Part shown: piece after piece, positions 17,804 through 26,638 of the stretch
Layout of the letters: each line of letters begins with the position of its first letter
Numbering within the stretch: position 1 is the stretch's first letter
From: an uncultured Eubacteriales bacterium
GTDB lineage: Bacteria > Bacillota > Clostridia > Peptostreptococcales > Anaerovoracaceae
Assembly (NCBI GenBank): GCA_902786855.1
Contig: CADAEH010000001.1
Location: 1-64,000 of the forward strand
DNA length: 64,000 nt
Direction: 5' to 3'
Notes under the pieces: generated by a model
What the model was told of the DNA's origin: nothing
Database searches by the model: none
What the model saw: the letters and a program-made list of their open reading frames with translations, nothing else
Made by a program: the position numbers and the translations under genes

Positions 17804-17833
17804 TAATTATTTCCTCCGTTATCTATATATACG

Positions 17834-18310
17834 CTATCTGCGTTTTGCTCTGAAAAAATCTTTGAGCATCCGGCTGCACTCTTCCTCAAGCACGCCGGAA
17901 GTGATCTCTATCCGGTGATTGAGCCTGCTGTCACAGGCGATATTGCTGACCGACCCGCAGGCACCCGCCTTGGGATCCGATGCGCCGAATACCAGTCTCT
18001 GTATCCTCGCAAGGACCATAGCACCTGCACACATACTGCATGGTTCAAGTGTAACGTATAACGTACAGCCTGTGAGCCATTTTGCTCCGAGATACCTCTC
18101 GGCCGCATCGAGTGCAAGCATTTCAGCGTGCGCCGATGAACTCTTCATGGTCTCAACGAGATTGTGTGTCCTTGCGATGATCTCTCCCTCACGGACCACG
18201 ACCGCCCCAACCGGCACTTCGCCGGCAGCGGCAGCTGACCCGGCCTCGCTCAGCGCCTCGAACATGAAGCGTTCGTCATCATTTGAACATACTGATCTGT
18301 CAAAAACCAT
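17834..18310 (-). CDS. tadA: tRNA-specific adenosine deaminase
   Basis: A 158-residue cytidine-deaminase-fold enzyme converting the wobble adenosine of tRNA-Arg(ACG) to inosine. Zinc site H61-A-E63 and P90-C91-S-M-C94 are intact. Length is typical of TadA. Downstream lies the Ig-like gene after 30 bases. Confidence 0.92.
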   Translation of the reverse strand: MVFDRSVCSNDDERFMFEALSEAGSAAAAGEVPVGAVVVREGEIIARTHNLVETMKSSSAHAEMLALDAAERYLGAKWLTGCTLYVTLEPCSMCAGAMVLARIQRLVFGASDPKAGACGSVSNIACDSRLNHRIEITSGVLEEECSRMLKDFFRAKRR

Positions 18311-18360
18311 AGCTGAAGTATTGTATCACAACGCGCCTTGAAATATCAACAAAAACACGT

Positions 18361-18395
18361 AAAAAGCCCTCCCTGCGGTAATGTGCAGAGAGAGC
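18361..18395 (-). terminator. Terminator after cvpA-like gene
   Basis: An 11-bp stem (18366-18376/18385-18395, two G-T pairs), 8-base loop, then TTTTT on the minus strand. Confidence 0.8.
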
Positions 18396-18411
18396 ATATG
18401 TCCGGTATCTT

Positions 18412-19161
18412 TTATTTTATGAAATGTTCGATTATGAGCATGATCGGATTTATATCGTATATCGTACCGGCGACATATGTTTTTTCCATCGCACTCAATA
18501 TCTCGGGCACCTTATCGGGCGCAAACCATGTTGAGAGAGGTATGAGCGCTGCCATAGCAAGGAATGAAAGAATGAGTCCTCTGACGACGCCGAACGCCAT
18601 CCCGAGTATGCGGTCAGACAGCCTGATCAGCACGGAAGTGTTTCTGAGCTGCCTGAAGATGAACCTTATTATGGTCATAGCAAGCCACGCTGCGACTATA
18701 ATGACGACCACCGACAGTATATCGATACATATGTCAGTGATCCTTGTCGCTGCCGCCGTCGCAGTCTTGTCCACAAGATCGTTTACAGCACTGCCGATCG
18801 TTTTAGGCATTGCCTCAGTGTACGGATCTGCCTGAGGAGTCCCGACAAAACCGTTGATGATATCGGTCGAACTTCCGTCTGCAGGAGCTGTGCCCGCCGC
18901 CTCAGCGGTCTGAGCGGCTGCCTCACTCTCTATGTGACCCTTTATCATCATATATACATGCCTGTGGATCTTGCTCTGTACCGGTGAAACAGCAAGCCAT
19001 GCTGATACTTTATCAAGATAAAAATAGCTGAGGGCAAAACCTCCTGCAAGGCTGATGATACGAAGGATCGTATCGCCGATGCCCCTTACAGCTCCTCTTA
19101 TTACAGCTACCAGACAGATCAGTCCTACTGCTCCGTCCAGCATCCACCATTCTATCTTCAT
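18412..19161 (-). CDS. CvpA-family membrane protein
   Basis: A 249-residue protein with four hydrophobic helices (about 8-26, 35-50, 148-165, 188-210) and the CvpA pattern of an N-terminal LDGAVG-GAVRGIGDTILRI segment and a later RLSDRILGMAFGVVRG. An alanine- and threonine-rich loop (80-140) separates the helix pairs. CvpA proteins have been tied to colicin V release and envelope homeostasis; the exact role is unknown. It is closed by its own terminator. Confidence 0.82.
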   Translation of the reverse strand: MKIEWWMLDGAVGLICLVAVIRGAVRGIGDTILRIISLAGGFALSYFYLDKVSAWLAVSPVQSKIHRHVYMMIKGHIESEAAAQTAEAAGTAPADGSSTDIINGFVGTPQADPYTEAMPKTIGSAVNDLVDKTATAAATRITDICIDILSVVVIIVAAWLAMTIIRFIFRQLRNTSVLIRLSDRILGMAFGVVRGLILSFLAMAALIPLSTWFAPDKVPEILSAMEKTYVAGTIYDINPIMLIIEHFIK

Positions 19162-19214
19162 TCTTTAATGTCCCTGATTATGTGAATTGCGTTGTCTTAC
19201 GGCAACGCTGCCTG

Positions 19215-21044
19215 TTATTTAGTATAGCACTTTTTCTCTGTTACTACACAATCTACCGGGATATCATGCGGGTCGGAAGGTATCGCCTCTGACTTCTGCG
19301 TTTCAAATGCTACCGCTATAAAGTCTGCCGATCTGCAGCCGGGAAGATATCTGTCATAGAAGCCTCCGCCCATTCCCATCCTGTTGCAGTCCTCATCGAA
19401 TGAAGAGCACGGGCAGACGACGAGGTCTATGTCCTCCGGTGCTATGACCGTACCCTTATCTGCATCAGGCTCGAGGATACCATAATAGCCGCTCTTCCAG
19501 GCATCTTTACCTGACCCCGGCAAAACAGCGACCATCTCGGTGTCGCTTATACAGAGCGGGTATATCAGCTCTTTTTCCTGCTCTGAACCTGTCTTCTCAA
19601 GCTCGTCAAGCTTTACCTCACCGCGGGTCCACTTGTATACCATGATCCTGCGGGCGTTTTTCCAGAGATCATTAGCGGCAACACCTCTGCATATCTCAGC
19701 TGAGAGGTCTATGCGTTCCTGCTCTGTCAGGGAATTTCTCGCTTTGATCTTGCGGCTCCTGAGCCACCTGCGGTAGATCTGCCTGAACATTGACCTTATC
19801 TCACCGGCGAGATAGAGGGATCCCATCATTACAAGGACGCCGCCGCCATCCGCCGCAGCAGTCAGTCCGGTGCGGATGGCTGCCTGCAGAGACTCTGCCG
19901 TCTCAGCCTCCATGCCGCGCGATCTGATGCTCTCTGCCAGGGTCTCTGCAGGCAGGGCTCTCGGGCTCGGCGGCGTCACGCACACGAACCTCTCCGCATG
20001 AGGCGCGAGTATCTCTGTCATTTTTGTATGATCTTTATCTGCGAGTATCCCCGTCAGGATCACCGCTCTCTTTCCGGGCAGCAGTTCTTTCAGTGTCTGC
20101 GCCAGAGCTTCAGCGCACTGCTGATTGTGAGCTCCGTCCAGTATCACCAGCGGCTCGCGTGCCAGCACCTCGAACCTTGCAGGCCACTTTGTTTTCTCAA
20201 AGCCCCTCAGCACTGCTTCTTCCGGGATATCCAATCCACCTTCACGCAGGATATCAAGCACCTCAAGCACGACTCCCGCATTGTATATCTGATGATCTCC
20301 TGCCAGAGGGATCATGTATTGCCTGTCCTTCCACAAGAACGTCTGACCGGAGATGCTTCTCGCAAGCGCCTCTGTATCAGACCTTAAAGCTACCGTCATC
20401 GGCACACCCGCATCGTGGCAGTGTCTGCGCACCACCTCGGTGACCACAGGTTCTCCGTCATAGCATACGACCCGGCAGCCCGGCTTGATGATGCCGCATT
20501 TTGTCCCGGCGATCTCCTCGAGTGTCTTGCCGAGATACTCCGTGTGCTCGAGTGTGATGTTGGTTATCACTGCAACCATCGGTGCCTGAACAGCGTTAGT
20601 GCTGTCAAGCGCTCCTCCCATGCCGACCTCGAGTATGACAGGATCTGCTTTCATGCGCCTGAAAAAGAGCATGGCAACAGCGGTGATCATCTCGAATCTG
20701 CTCGGATGGTCTTCCATCTGATCAGCCTCAGCTCTGACGATCTCAGTTATCTCAGCGAGTTCATCGCCTGTTATCTCTCTGCCTCCGGCTCTGATCAGCT
20801 CTTCGAACCTCTCAAGATAAGGTGATGTGTACAGTCCGGTATTATACCCTGCCTCGCGCAGGATGCTGTCGAGCATGGCGCAGGTGCTTCCCTTGCCGTT
20901 GCTGCCTGCAACGTGGATAAAGCGCAGATCTTTCTGCGGATCGCCAAGACGGGCAAGGAGTTCTTCCGTCCTTGCCAGCCCGAGTCTCGTGGCACTCCAT
21001 CCCGCTTGTTCAATATACTCTACTGCTTCGTCTCTGGTCATCAT
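19215..21044 (-). CDS. folC: Folylpolyglutamate synthase fused to 5-formyl-THF cyclo-ligase
   Basis: A 609-residue two-domain enzyme. Residues 1 to about 420 are FolC (dihydrofolate/folylpolyglutamate synthase): GSNGKGST ATP loop (48-55), TSPYLERFEE, and the Mur-ligase EVGMGG and DGAHN motifs. From about 430 (IKARNSLTEQERIDLS) to the end is a 5-formyltetrahydrofolate cyclo-ligase with its signature MGMGGGFYDRYLPG, converting 5-formyl-THF to methenyl-THF. The fusion joins folate polyglutamylation with rescue of 5-formyl-THF. It starts at the stop codon of folT, so both are under the THF riboswitch. Confidence 0.93.
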   Translation of the reverse strand: MMTRDEAVEYIEQAGWSATRLGLARTEELLARLGDPQKDLRFIHVAGSNGKGSTCAMLDSILREAGYNTGLYTSPYLERFEELIRAGGREITGDELAEITEIVRAEADQMEDHPSRFEMITAVAMLFFRRMKADPVILEVGMGGALDSTNAVQAPMVAVITNITLEHTEYLGKTLEEIAGTKCGIIKPGCRVVCYDGEPVVTEVVRRHCHDAGVPMTVALRSDTEALARSISGQTFLWKDRQYMIPLAGDHQIYNAGVVLEVLDILREGGLDIPEEAVLRGFEKTKWPARFEVLAREPLVILDGAHNQQCAEALAQTLKELLPGKRAVILTGILADKDHTKMTEILAPHAERFVCVTPPSPRALPAETLAESIRSRGMEAETAESLQAAIRTGLTAAADGGGVLVMMGSLYLAGEIRSMFRQIYRRWLRSRKIKARNSLTEQERIDLSAEICRGVAANDLWKNARRIMVYKWTRGEVKLDELEKTGSEQEKELIYPLCISDTEMVAVLPGSGKDAWKSGYYGILEPDADKGTVIAPEDIDLVVCPCSSFDEDCNRMGMGGGFYDRYLPGCRSADFIAVAFETQKSEAIPSDPHDIPVDCVVTEKKCYTK

Positions 21045-21045
21045 C

Positions 21046-21579
21046 CTAGTTTTGCACTACCGCCCTTCTGACAGTGCTGATCAGCTTAGGCATGATGCTT
21101 CCGAAGACTGCACCCTTGGTAAAGCATATCAGAAGCCTCAGTCCAAGGGCTCCGATGATCAGCGCAGGAGTATAGTAACCATAGATGTGGCTGTCGATAT
21201 AAATGGTGCCGGTATTCAGGATCGTTACCATGAATTCGCACAGCATCGTCATGACAAAATACTGTTTTGCGCTCAGATCGTAATTATGCTTTCTGGCGTA
21301 CAGACCGCAAACGAGACCGAGTATGGAATACGGAAGTATCCACAGCGCGGTCGTAGCACTGAATCCGTACATGAGCATCTGATAGATAAAGGTCCCCAGA
21401 GTTCCCACGGCAAGACCGCATTCCGGCCCCAGCAGGAAACCCGCTATATAGATCGGAAATGACTCAAAGGTGACCTTGACAGCATTGGTGGTGACTGCCA
21501 GTGCGGCGAGCACTGCGACCATCGCTGCAAGAAGTGCGCACATGGTCAGCTGCCTTGTGCTGAATCTTGAATTTTCCAT
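21046..21579 (-). CDS. folT: ECF transporter S component, folate-specific type
   Basis: A 177-residue membrane protein with about six helices and the N-terminal TRQLTMCALLAAMVAVLA pattern of ECF substrate-binding subunits. Specificity for folate is inferred from the THF riboswitch upstream and folC downstream. It needs the shared ECF ATPase/EcfT module encoded elsewhere. Start: the ATG at 21579 has AGGGAG 8 bases upstream; an in-frame ATG 30 bases earlier lacks one. Confidence 0.88.
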   Translation of the reverse strand: MENSRFSTRQLTMCALLAAMVAVLAALAVTTNAVKVTFESFPIYIAGFLLGPECGLAVGTLGTFIYQMLMYGFSATTALWILPYSILGLVCGLYARKHNYDLSAKQYFVMTMLCEFMVTILNTGTIYIDSHIYGYYTPALIIGALGLRLLICFTKGAVFGSIMPKLISTVRRAVVQN

Positions 21580-21641
21580 AACAAAAACTCCCTTCATGAC
21601 GTTAGCCACAAAAGGAGCCGGCTTGCACTTTATCCTCTTAT

Positions 21642-21752
21642 GGCAGCGGACGCGGAGACAGCACCGCAGGCTTTAGACCGCATGGCCGAGCCTTTCGTTT
21701 ACAGGCAACTTCCCATCCTGTAACACTTTACGCGCTGTTCCTACTCTGACAT
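21642..21752 (-). promoter_or_regulatory. THF (tetrahydrofolate) riboswitch
   Basis: Read on the minus strand it has the THF-I elements in order: AGAGTAG, ACAGC-GCGTaAAGTG, a hairpin TTACAG...CTGTAA closing GATGGGAAGTTGC, then ACGAA, a second hairpin AGGCT...AGCCT, GCGGT, GCTGT (pairs with ACAGC) and TCCGCTG. This is the class that binds reduced folates upstream of folT. The expression platform up to the RBS at about 21585-21591 has the palindrome AGCCGGCT and a short T run; control of termination or translation cannot be told apart. Confidence 0.85.
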
Positions 21753-21906
21753 CTGAATAGCGTATTATTACATATTCTACGGAGACATCATAGCAGAAAC
21801 TCCCCGATATATCAATACTTTTGGGACCTTAACGGCCCTTCTCGGCCATGCTTTTTTTGCATAATTTTTGTGCATGATTATGCGTTCTGGCATAGGGTCA
21901 TTTGCA

Positions 21907-22088
21907 TTGACGCTTTGCGTACCTCGGTGCTATTATTAGTGTATGTTAGATAAGTGGGATTGCGCCCTTTTTCTGGTGAGAAGGCAGCTGCTTTGGCATC
22001 AGAGAGTGCAAAAGCATGCCGCACGGCCGACGGCATGAACACAGGGTGTGTTCCCCGGAGCTTAATTATTAATTGGAGGTATAGAACG
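21907..22088 (+). promoter_or_regulatory. gcvT promoter and structured leader
   Basis: -35 TTGACG (21907-21912), 18-base spacer, -10 TATTAT (21931-21936) predict a leader of about 145 bases. In it CATGCCG (22015-22021) can pair with CGGCATG (22031-22037), while the overlapping ATGCC (22016-22020) can instead pair with GGCAT (21995-21999): two exclusive stems. It does not match the glycine or THF riboswitch core. The RBS GGAGG (22075-22079) precedes gcvT. Confidence 0.5.
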
Positions 22089-23177
22089 ATGGACAAGAAA
22101 ACCCCGCTCTATGATACCCACGTTAAGTACGGCGGCAAGATCGTTGAATTCGGTGGATTCCTTCTTCCGGTACAGTACGGCAGCGGTGTCAAAGCAGAGC
22201 ACATGGCAGTCAGAACACAGTGCGGACTCTTCGACGTATCCCACATGGGCGAAGTTCTCGTACAGGGAGAGAAGGCAAAAGACTTCCTCAACATGCTTCT
22301 GACCAATGATTACACCGATCTTAAGCCTGGGTTCGCAAGATATTCCCCAATGTGCAACGAGAACGGCGGTACAGTCGATGACCTTATCGTATATATGAAG
22401 GCAGAGAACGACTACTTCGTAGTTGTCAACGCAGCCAACACAGATAAGGACTTCGCATGGATGTGCGATCACAAGATCGATGGCGTTGAGCTTACCAACG
22501 TTAGTGACCAGTATGGTCAGGTTGCTCTTCAGGGACCTAATGCTGAGAAGGTTCTCAGAAAAGTCGTAGACGAGAAGTTCATCCCTGCAGGATATTACAC
22601 ATGCATCTTCGATGCTGAGTTCAAGGATTTCAAGTGCATGATCTCCAGAACAGGTTACACAGGCGAGGATGGATTCGAGATCTACATGCCGGCTGACAAG
22701 GCTGTTGATGTCTGGGAAACACTGATCGAAGCAGGCAAGGATGAAGGTCTTATCCCATGCGCACTCGGCGCAAGAGATACCCTCAGAATGGAAGCTGCAA
22801 TGCCTCTCTACGGACATGAACTCAATGACGAGATCAGCCCTAGAACAGCAGGCCTCGGCTTCGCTGTCAAGATGGACAAGCCTGACTTCATCGGCAAAGC
22901 TGCTCTTGAGGCAGACAAGCCTCTCAAGAACAGAAGAGTCGGTCTCAAGGTCACAGGCCGCGGCATCTTAAGAGAGCACCTCGATGTTTACAGAGACGGC
23001 AAGATCGTCGGTCACACAACATCCGGCACATTCCTGCCTTACCTCGGAGCATCCTATGCTATGGCTATCGTTGAGTCCGGCGCAAGAGAGATCGGCGCTC
23101 CATGCCAGGTAGACGTAAGAGGACGTATGGTAGACTGCGAGATGGTAGGTCTCCCATTCTACAAGAGAGCGAAATAA
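22089..23177 (+). CDS. gcvT: Glycine cleavage system T protein (aminomethyltransferase)
   Basis: A 362-residue protein that moves the aminomethyl carbon from lipoyl-H protein to THF, giving methylene-THF and ammonia. Seen: the N-terminal TPLYDTHVKYGGKIVEFGGF region, FDVSHMGE, and RTGYTGEDGFEIY. An open frame extends 45 codons upstream, but GGAGG lies 9 bases before ATG 22089 and the upstream part reads as leader RNA. First gene of gcvT-H-PA-PB. Confidence 0.95.
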   Translation: MDKKTPLYDTHVKYGGKIVEFGGFLLPVQYGSGVKAEHMAVRTQCGLFDVSHMGEVLVQGEKAKDFLNMLLTNDYTDLKPGFARYSPMCNENGGTVDDLIVYMKAENDYFVVVNAANTDKDFAWMCDHKIDGVELTNVSDQYGQVALQGPNAEKVLRKVVDEKFIPAGYYTCIFDAEFKDFKCMISRTGYTGEDGFEIYMPADKAVDVWETLIEAGKDEGLIPCALGARDTLRMEAAMPLYGHELNDEISPRTAGLGFAVKMDKPDFIGKAALEADKPLKNRRVGLKVTGRGILREHLDVYRDGKIVGHTTSGTFLPYLGASYAMAIVESGAREIGAPCQVDVRGRMVDCEMVGLPFYKRAK

Positions 23178-23286
23178 GTTTTTCGGAGGCACAGCTCCTT
23201 CGACAAAAGCACAGTTAATATCCGCTCCGCGGATCAAATAACCGATATCATTTTTTCTATCAAACAATTAAAAGGAGATTAAAACA

Positions 23287-23655
23287 ATGATTGATCCAAA
23301 AGAACTGAAGTACACCAAGGATGATGAATGGGTTCGTTTCGATGGAGATGATGCTTATATAGGCATTACAGATTATGCTCAGAGCGAGCTTGGCGACCTG
23401 GTATTCGTTAACCTCCCAGAAGTAGGCGATGCAGTATTTGCAGGCGAGCCTCTCGGCGACGTTGAGTCCGTTAAGGCTGTTGCAGACGTATTCTGCCCTG
23501 TTTCCGGCGAAGTTCTGGAGATAAACGAAGATCTTCTTGATGATGCAGCTCTGATCAACAACGATCCTTATGGCGCTTGGTTCATCAAGGTAGGAAACAT
23601 CACTGATCAGGTTGAGTTCCTCACCGCTGACGAATACGACGAGTACAGAGGATAA
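23287..23655 (+). CDS. gcvH: Glycine cleavage system H protein
   Basis: A 122-residue lipoyl carrier. The lipoylated lysine is K63 in [11 protein letters not shown], and the C-terminal half-motif [10 protein letters not shown] is intact. It shuttles the aminomethyl group between P, T and L proteins. The lipoate ligase lplA lies 8 kb away and probably loads it. Good RBS AAGGAG before the ATG. Confidence 0.96.
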   Translation: MIDPKELKYTKDDEWVRFDGDDAYIGITDYAQSELGDLVFVNLPEVGDAVFAGEPLGDVESVKAVADVFCPVSGEVLEINEDLLDDAALINNDPYGAWFIKVGNITDQVEFLTADEYDEYRG

Positions 23656-23762
23656 TCCCTGCTCATCGCAGAACGTTTTTACAATTCCAATTGAATATAC
23701 GGGGCTGCGGCGCGTCTCTGTCATGCGCCGCCCCTTTTCAGACATGTAAGGAGGAATAAACA

Positions 23763-25106
23763 TTGGGCACTTTCATTCCTAACACCAAGGAAGAGCAATT
23801 AAAAATGCTCAACGAGATTGGTTATAAGGATTTTGACGATCTCTTTAAGGTGATCCCTGATGCTGCCAAGGTCAAAGGCGAACTCAACCTTCCTGACGGA
23901 TTATCCGAGATCGAAGTAGACCGCAAGGTAGAGGGACTCGCTGCAAAGAACGTCGTTTTCCGCTCGATCTTCCGCGGTGCAGGCGCATATAACCACTATG
24001 TACCTTCCGCAGTAGATGCTATAGCCAACAAAGAAGAATTCGTAACAGCATATACTCCATATCAGGCTGAGATCAGCCAGGGTATCCTCCAGTCGATCTT
24101 TGAGTATCAGACAATGATCGCTGAGATCACCGGCATGGACATCGCTAACGCTTCGATGTACGACGGCGCTTCCGCAGCAGCTGAAGCATGCTGGATGTGC
24201 AAAGACAGAAAGCACAGCACCATCTATGTATCCGGCGCTCTCGATGAGAGGATCCTCACAGTAATCAACACATATTCATTCGGAAGAGGAAGCAAAGTAG
24301 TAGTCATCCCTGCTAAGGACGGTGTTACCGATAAGGATGCTCTCGCAAAAGCTCTCGCAGACGATGCTGAAGCAGCATGCTTCCTGATGCAGTATCCTAA
24401 CTTCTACGGTATCGTAGAGGATGCTGAAGAACTCTGCAAGATCACTCAGGATGCCGGCGCTAAGTTCATCATGTACTGCCACCCGCTCGCACTCGGCGCT
24501 CTCAAGAGCCCTGGCGAGATCGGAGCTGACATCGCAGTAGGCGAAGGACAGCCTCTCGGACTCGGACTCGAGTTCGGCGGACCTTACCTCGGATTCCTGT
24601 CAACAAGACAGCAGTACATGCGTCAGATCCCTGGCAGACTCATCGGCGAGACTGTAGACACAAGAGGCGACAGAGGCTTCGTTCTTACCATTCAGGCAAG
24701 AGAGCAGCACATCCGTCGTGAGAAGGCAAGCTCCAACATCTGCTCCAACGAGGCATGGTGTGCACTCAGAGCAGGCATCTATCTGTCGACCATCGGTGCT
24801 GAAGGCTATGAAAAGGTCGCCGCACTCTGCTCATCCAAGGCTCACTACATGGCAGATGAGCTTGAGAAGATCGGTATGAAGAAATGCTTCAAGGGTGAGT
24901 TCTGGAACGAATTCGCAACAACATGTCCTGACGCTGACAAGCTGCTCGCAGCTCTCGAAGCTAAGGGCATCCTCGGCGGACTCAAGCTCTGCTGCGGCTG
25001 CTGCGATGCCGGATGCGACACAGACTGCATACTCTGGTGCTGCACAGAACTGAACAGCAAAGAAGATATCGATGAAGTCATAGCTATCGCAAAGGAGGTG
25101 TTCTAA
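23763..25106 (+). CDS. gcvPA: Glycine dehydrogenase (decarboxylating) subunit 1
   Basis: A 447-residue alpha subunit of the split P protein; with GcvPB it decarboxylates glycine. Family motifs are present: IFRGAGAYNHYVPSAVDAI and ASMYDGASAAAEA. Start is TTG at 23763, chosen because AAGGAGG ends 8 bases before it and no ATG occurs nearby. Odd: near the C-terminus, residues 410-427 carry eight cysteines (CCGCC, C418, C422, CC at 426-427), where the family normally has a DLGRYYPEL-like stretch. This looks like an added metal or disulfide site. It overlaps the RBS of gcvPB. Confidence 0.93.
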   Translation: MGTFIPNTKEEQLKMLNEIGYKDFDDLFKVIPDAAKVKGELNLPDGLSEIEVDRKVEGLAAKNVVFRSIFRGAGAYNHYVPSAVDAIANKEEFVTAYTPYQAEISQGILQSIFEYQTMIAEITGMDIANASMYDGASAAAEACWMCKDRKHSTIYVSGALDERILTVINTYSFGRGSKVVVIPAKDGVTDKDALAKALADDAEAACFLMQYPNFYGIVEDAEELCKITQDAGAKFIMYCHPLALGALKSPGEIGADIAVGEGQPLGLGLEFGGPYLGFLSTRQQYMRQIPGRLIGETVDTRGDRGFVLTIQAREQHIRREKASSNICSNEAWCALRAGIYLSTIGAEGYEKVAALCSSKAHYMADELEKIGMKKCFKGEFWNEFATTCPDADKLLAALEAKGILGGLKLCCGCCDAGCDTDCILWCCTELNSKEDIDEVIAIAKEVF

Positions 25107-25107
25107 G

Positions 25108-26526
25108 ATGAAGTTAATATTCGAGAAGAGCATTCCTGGTAGAGGACAAGATATCTTCCCTGCATGCGATGTTCCTGTAAAGCTGCCTGCAGCTCCTCTT
25201 CGTGAGAAGAAGGCACATCTCCCTGAGATCTCCGAGAACGAGATGGGAAGACACTATACAGCTCTTGCTAAGAGAGCACACGGAGTCAATGACGGATTCT
25301 ATCCTCTCGGCTCCTGCACAATGAAGCACAACCCTAGGATCAATGAGAAGATGGCAAGCCTCCCTGGTTTTGCAAAACTGCATCCACTGCAGCCTGCACA
25401 CACCGTACAGGGCGCTCATGAGCTCATCGCTGACCTCGAGAAATTCCTCTGCGAGATCACAGGCATGGCAGGCGTAACATTCCAGCCGGCAGCCGGAGCT
25501 CACGGTGAGTTCACCGGACTTCTCCTGATCAAGGCTTATCACACAGACAGAGGCGACACAGAGCGTAACGAGATCATCGTACCTGACGCTGCTCACGGCA
25601 CCAACCCTGCTTCAGCAACCATGGCAGGCTACAAGACGATCGTTATCAAGTCGAATGAAAACGGAACAGTTGACATCGACGACCTCAAGGCTCACCTCGG
25701 TCCTAAGACTGCAGGTCTGATGCTGACCAACCCTAATACGGTAGGTCTCTTCGACCCTAACATCATGGAGATCACCAAGCTCGTCCATGAGGCAGGCGGA
25801 CTCTGCTACTATGACGGTGCTAACCTCAACGCTGTAATCGGAATCGTACGTCCTGCAGACATCGGATTCGACGTAATCCACATGAACCTGCACAAGACAT
25901 TCTCGACTCCTCACGGCGGCGGCGGTCCTGGCAGCGGCCCATGCGCATATAAGGATTTCCTGGCGCCATTCGCACCTGGTCTTGTATGCAAAGACGGCGA
26001 GAACTATGTAAGAGCTGAGAAGTCCATCGGTAACATGACAGGCTTCTACGGCAACTTCCTCGTAATGGTCAAGGCTTACACATACCTGCTGACCATCGGC
26101 AAAGAAGTTTACACTCTTGCTCAGAACGCTGTACTCAACGCTAACTACATGCAGGAAAAGCTCAAGGATATCTATCCGATCGCATTCGATACTACCTGCA
26201 TGCATGAGTTCGTAATCGGCCTCGATCCGATCTACAGAAAGACTCATGTATCGGCTCTGGACGTAGCCAAGGCACTCCTCGACTACGGTATCCATCCACC
26301 TACAATCTACTTCCCTCTGATCGTACACGAAGCTCTCATGATAGAGCCGACCGAGACAGAGACGAAGGAGACACTCGACGAGGCTATCACAGCATTCAGA
26401 GAGATCTACGACAGGATCTTCAGTGCTCCTGAGAGTGTACAGATGGCACCTCAGACCACACCTGTACTGAGACTTGATGATACCAAGGCTGCAAGAGAAC
26501 CTCATCTGAGATACACATTTGAATAA
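25108..26526 (+). CDS. gcvPB: Glycine dehydrogenase (decarboxylating) subunit 2
   Basis: A 472-residue beta subunit carrying pyridoxal phosphate. The PLP lysine is in MNLHKTFSTPHGGGGPGSGP (about 267-286). The substrate and cofactor region GSCTMKHNPRINE and AAHGTNPASA are intact. AAAGGAGG lies inside the end of gcvPA. The operon ends at the terminator that follows. Confidence 0.96.
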   Translation: MKLIFEKSIPGRGQDIFPACDVPVKLPAAPLREKKAHLPEISENEMGRHYTALAKRAHGVNDGFYPLGSCTMKHNPRINEKMASLPGFAKLHPLQPAHTVQGAHELIADLEKFLCEITGMAGVTFQPAAGAHGEFTGLLLIKAYHTDRGDTERNEIIVPDAAHGTNPASATMAGYKTIVIKSNENGTVDIDDLKAHLGPKTAGLMLTNPNTVGLFDPNIMEITKLVHEAGGLCYYDGANLNAVIGIVRPADIGFDVIHMNLHKTFSTPHGGGGPGSGPCAYKDFLAPFAPGLVCKDGENYVRAEKSIGNMTGFYGNFLVMVKAYTYLLTIGKEVYTLAQNAVLNANYMQEKLKDIYPIAFDTTCMHEFVIGLDPIYRKTHVSALDVAKALLDYGIHPPTIYFPLIVHEALMIEPTETETKETLDEAITAFREIYDRIFSAPESVQMAPQTTPVLRLDDTKAAREPHLRYTFE

Positions 26527-26555
26527 GCTCCAGAGTGATATCTAACGCACGTAAA

Positions 26556-26583
26556 AACCCGGGACTCCATATCCCGGGTTTTG
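26556..26583 (+). terminator. Terminator of the gcv operon
   Basis: Perfect 9-bp stem 26556-26564/26572-26580 (AACCCGGGA/TCCCGGGTT) with Ts after it. Confidence 0.9.
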
Positions 26584-26638
26584 TGTTGTATCAAATGCGG
26601 AGTGTGTAATAAAGTCTGTAAATTGCTCCGTATGGCAG

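Noticed and set aside
21943-22088. Glycine riboswitch upstream of gcvT
   Set aside because: The conserved core (CCGAAGG-type and GGACAGA-type segments, tandem aptamers) is not there; only general hairpins are.
21954-22088. GcvT starting 45 codons upstream
   Set aside because: No RBS at the upstream start, the segment is leader-like, and GGAGG precedes ATG 22089, which gives the family-length protein.
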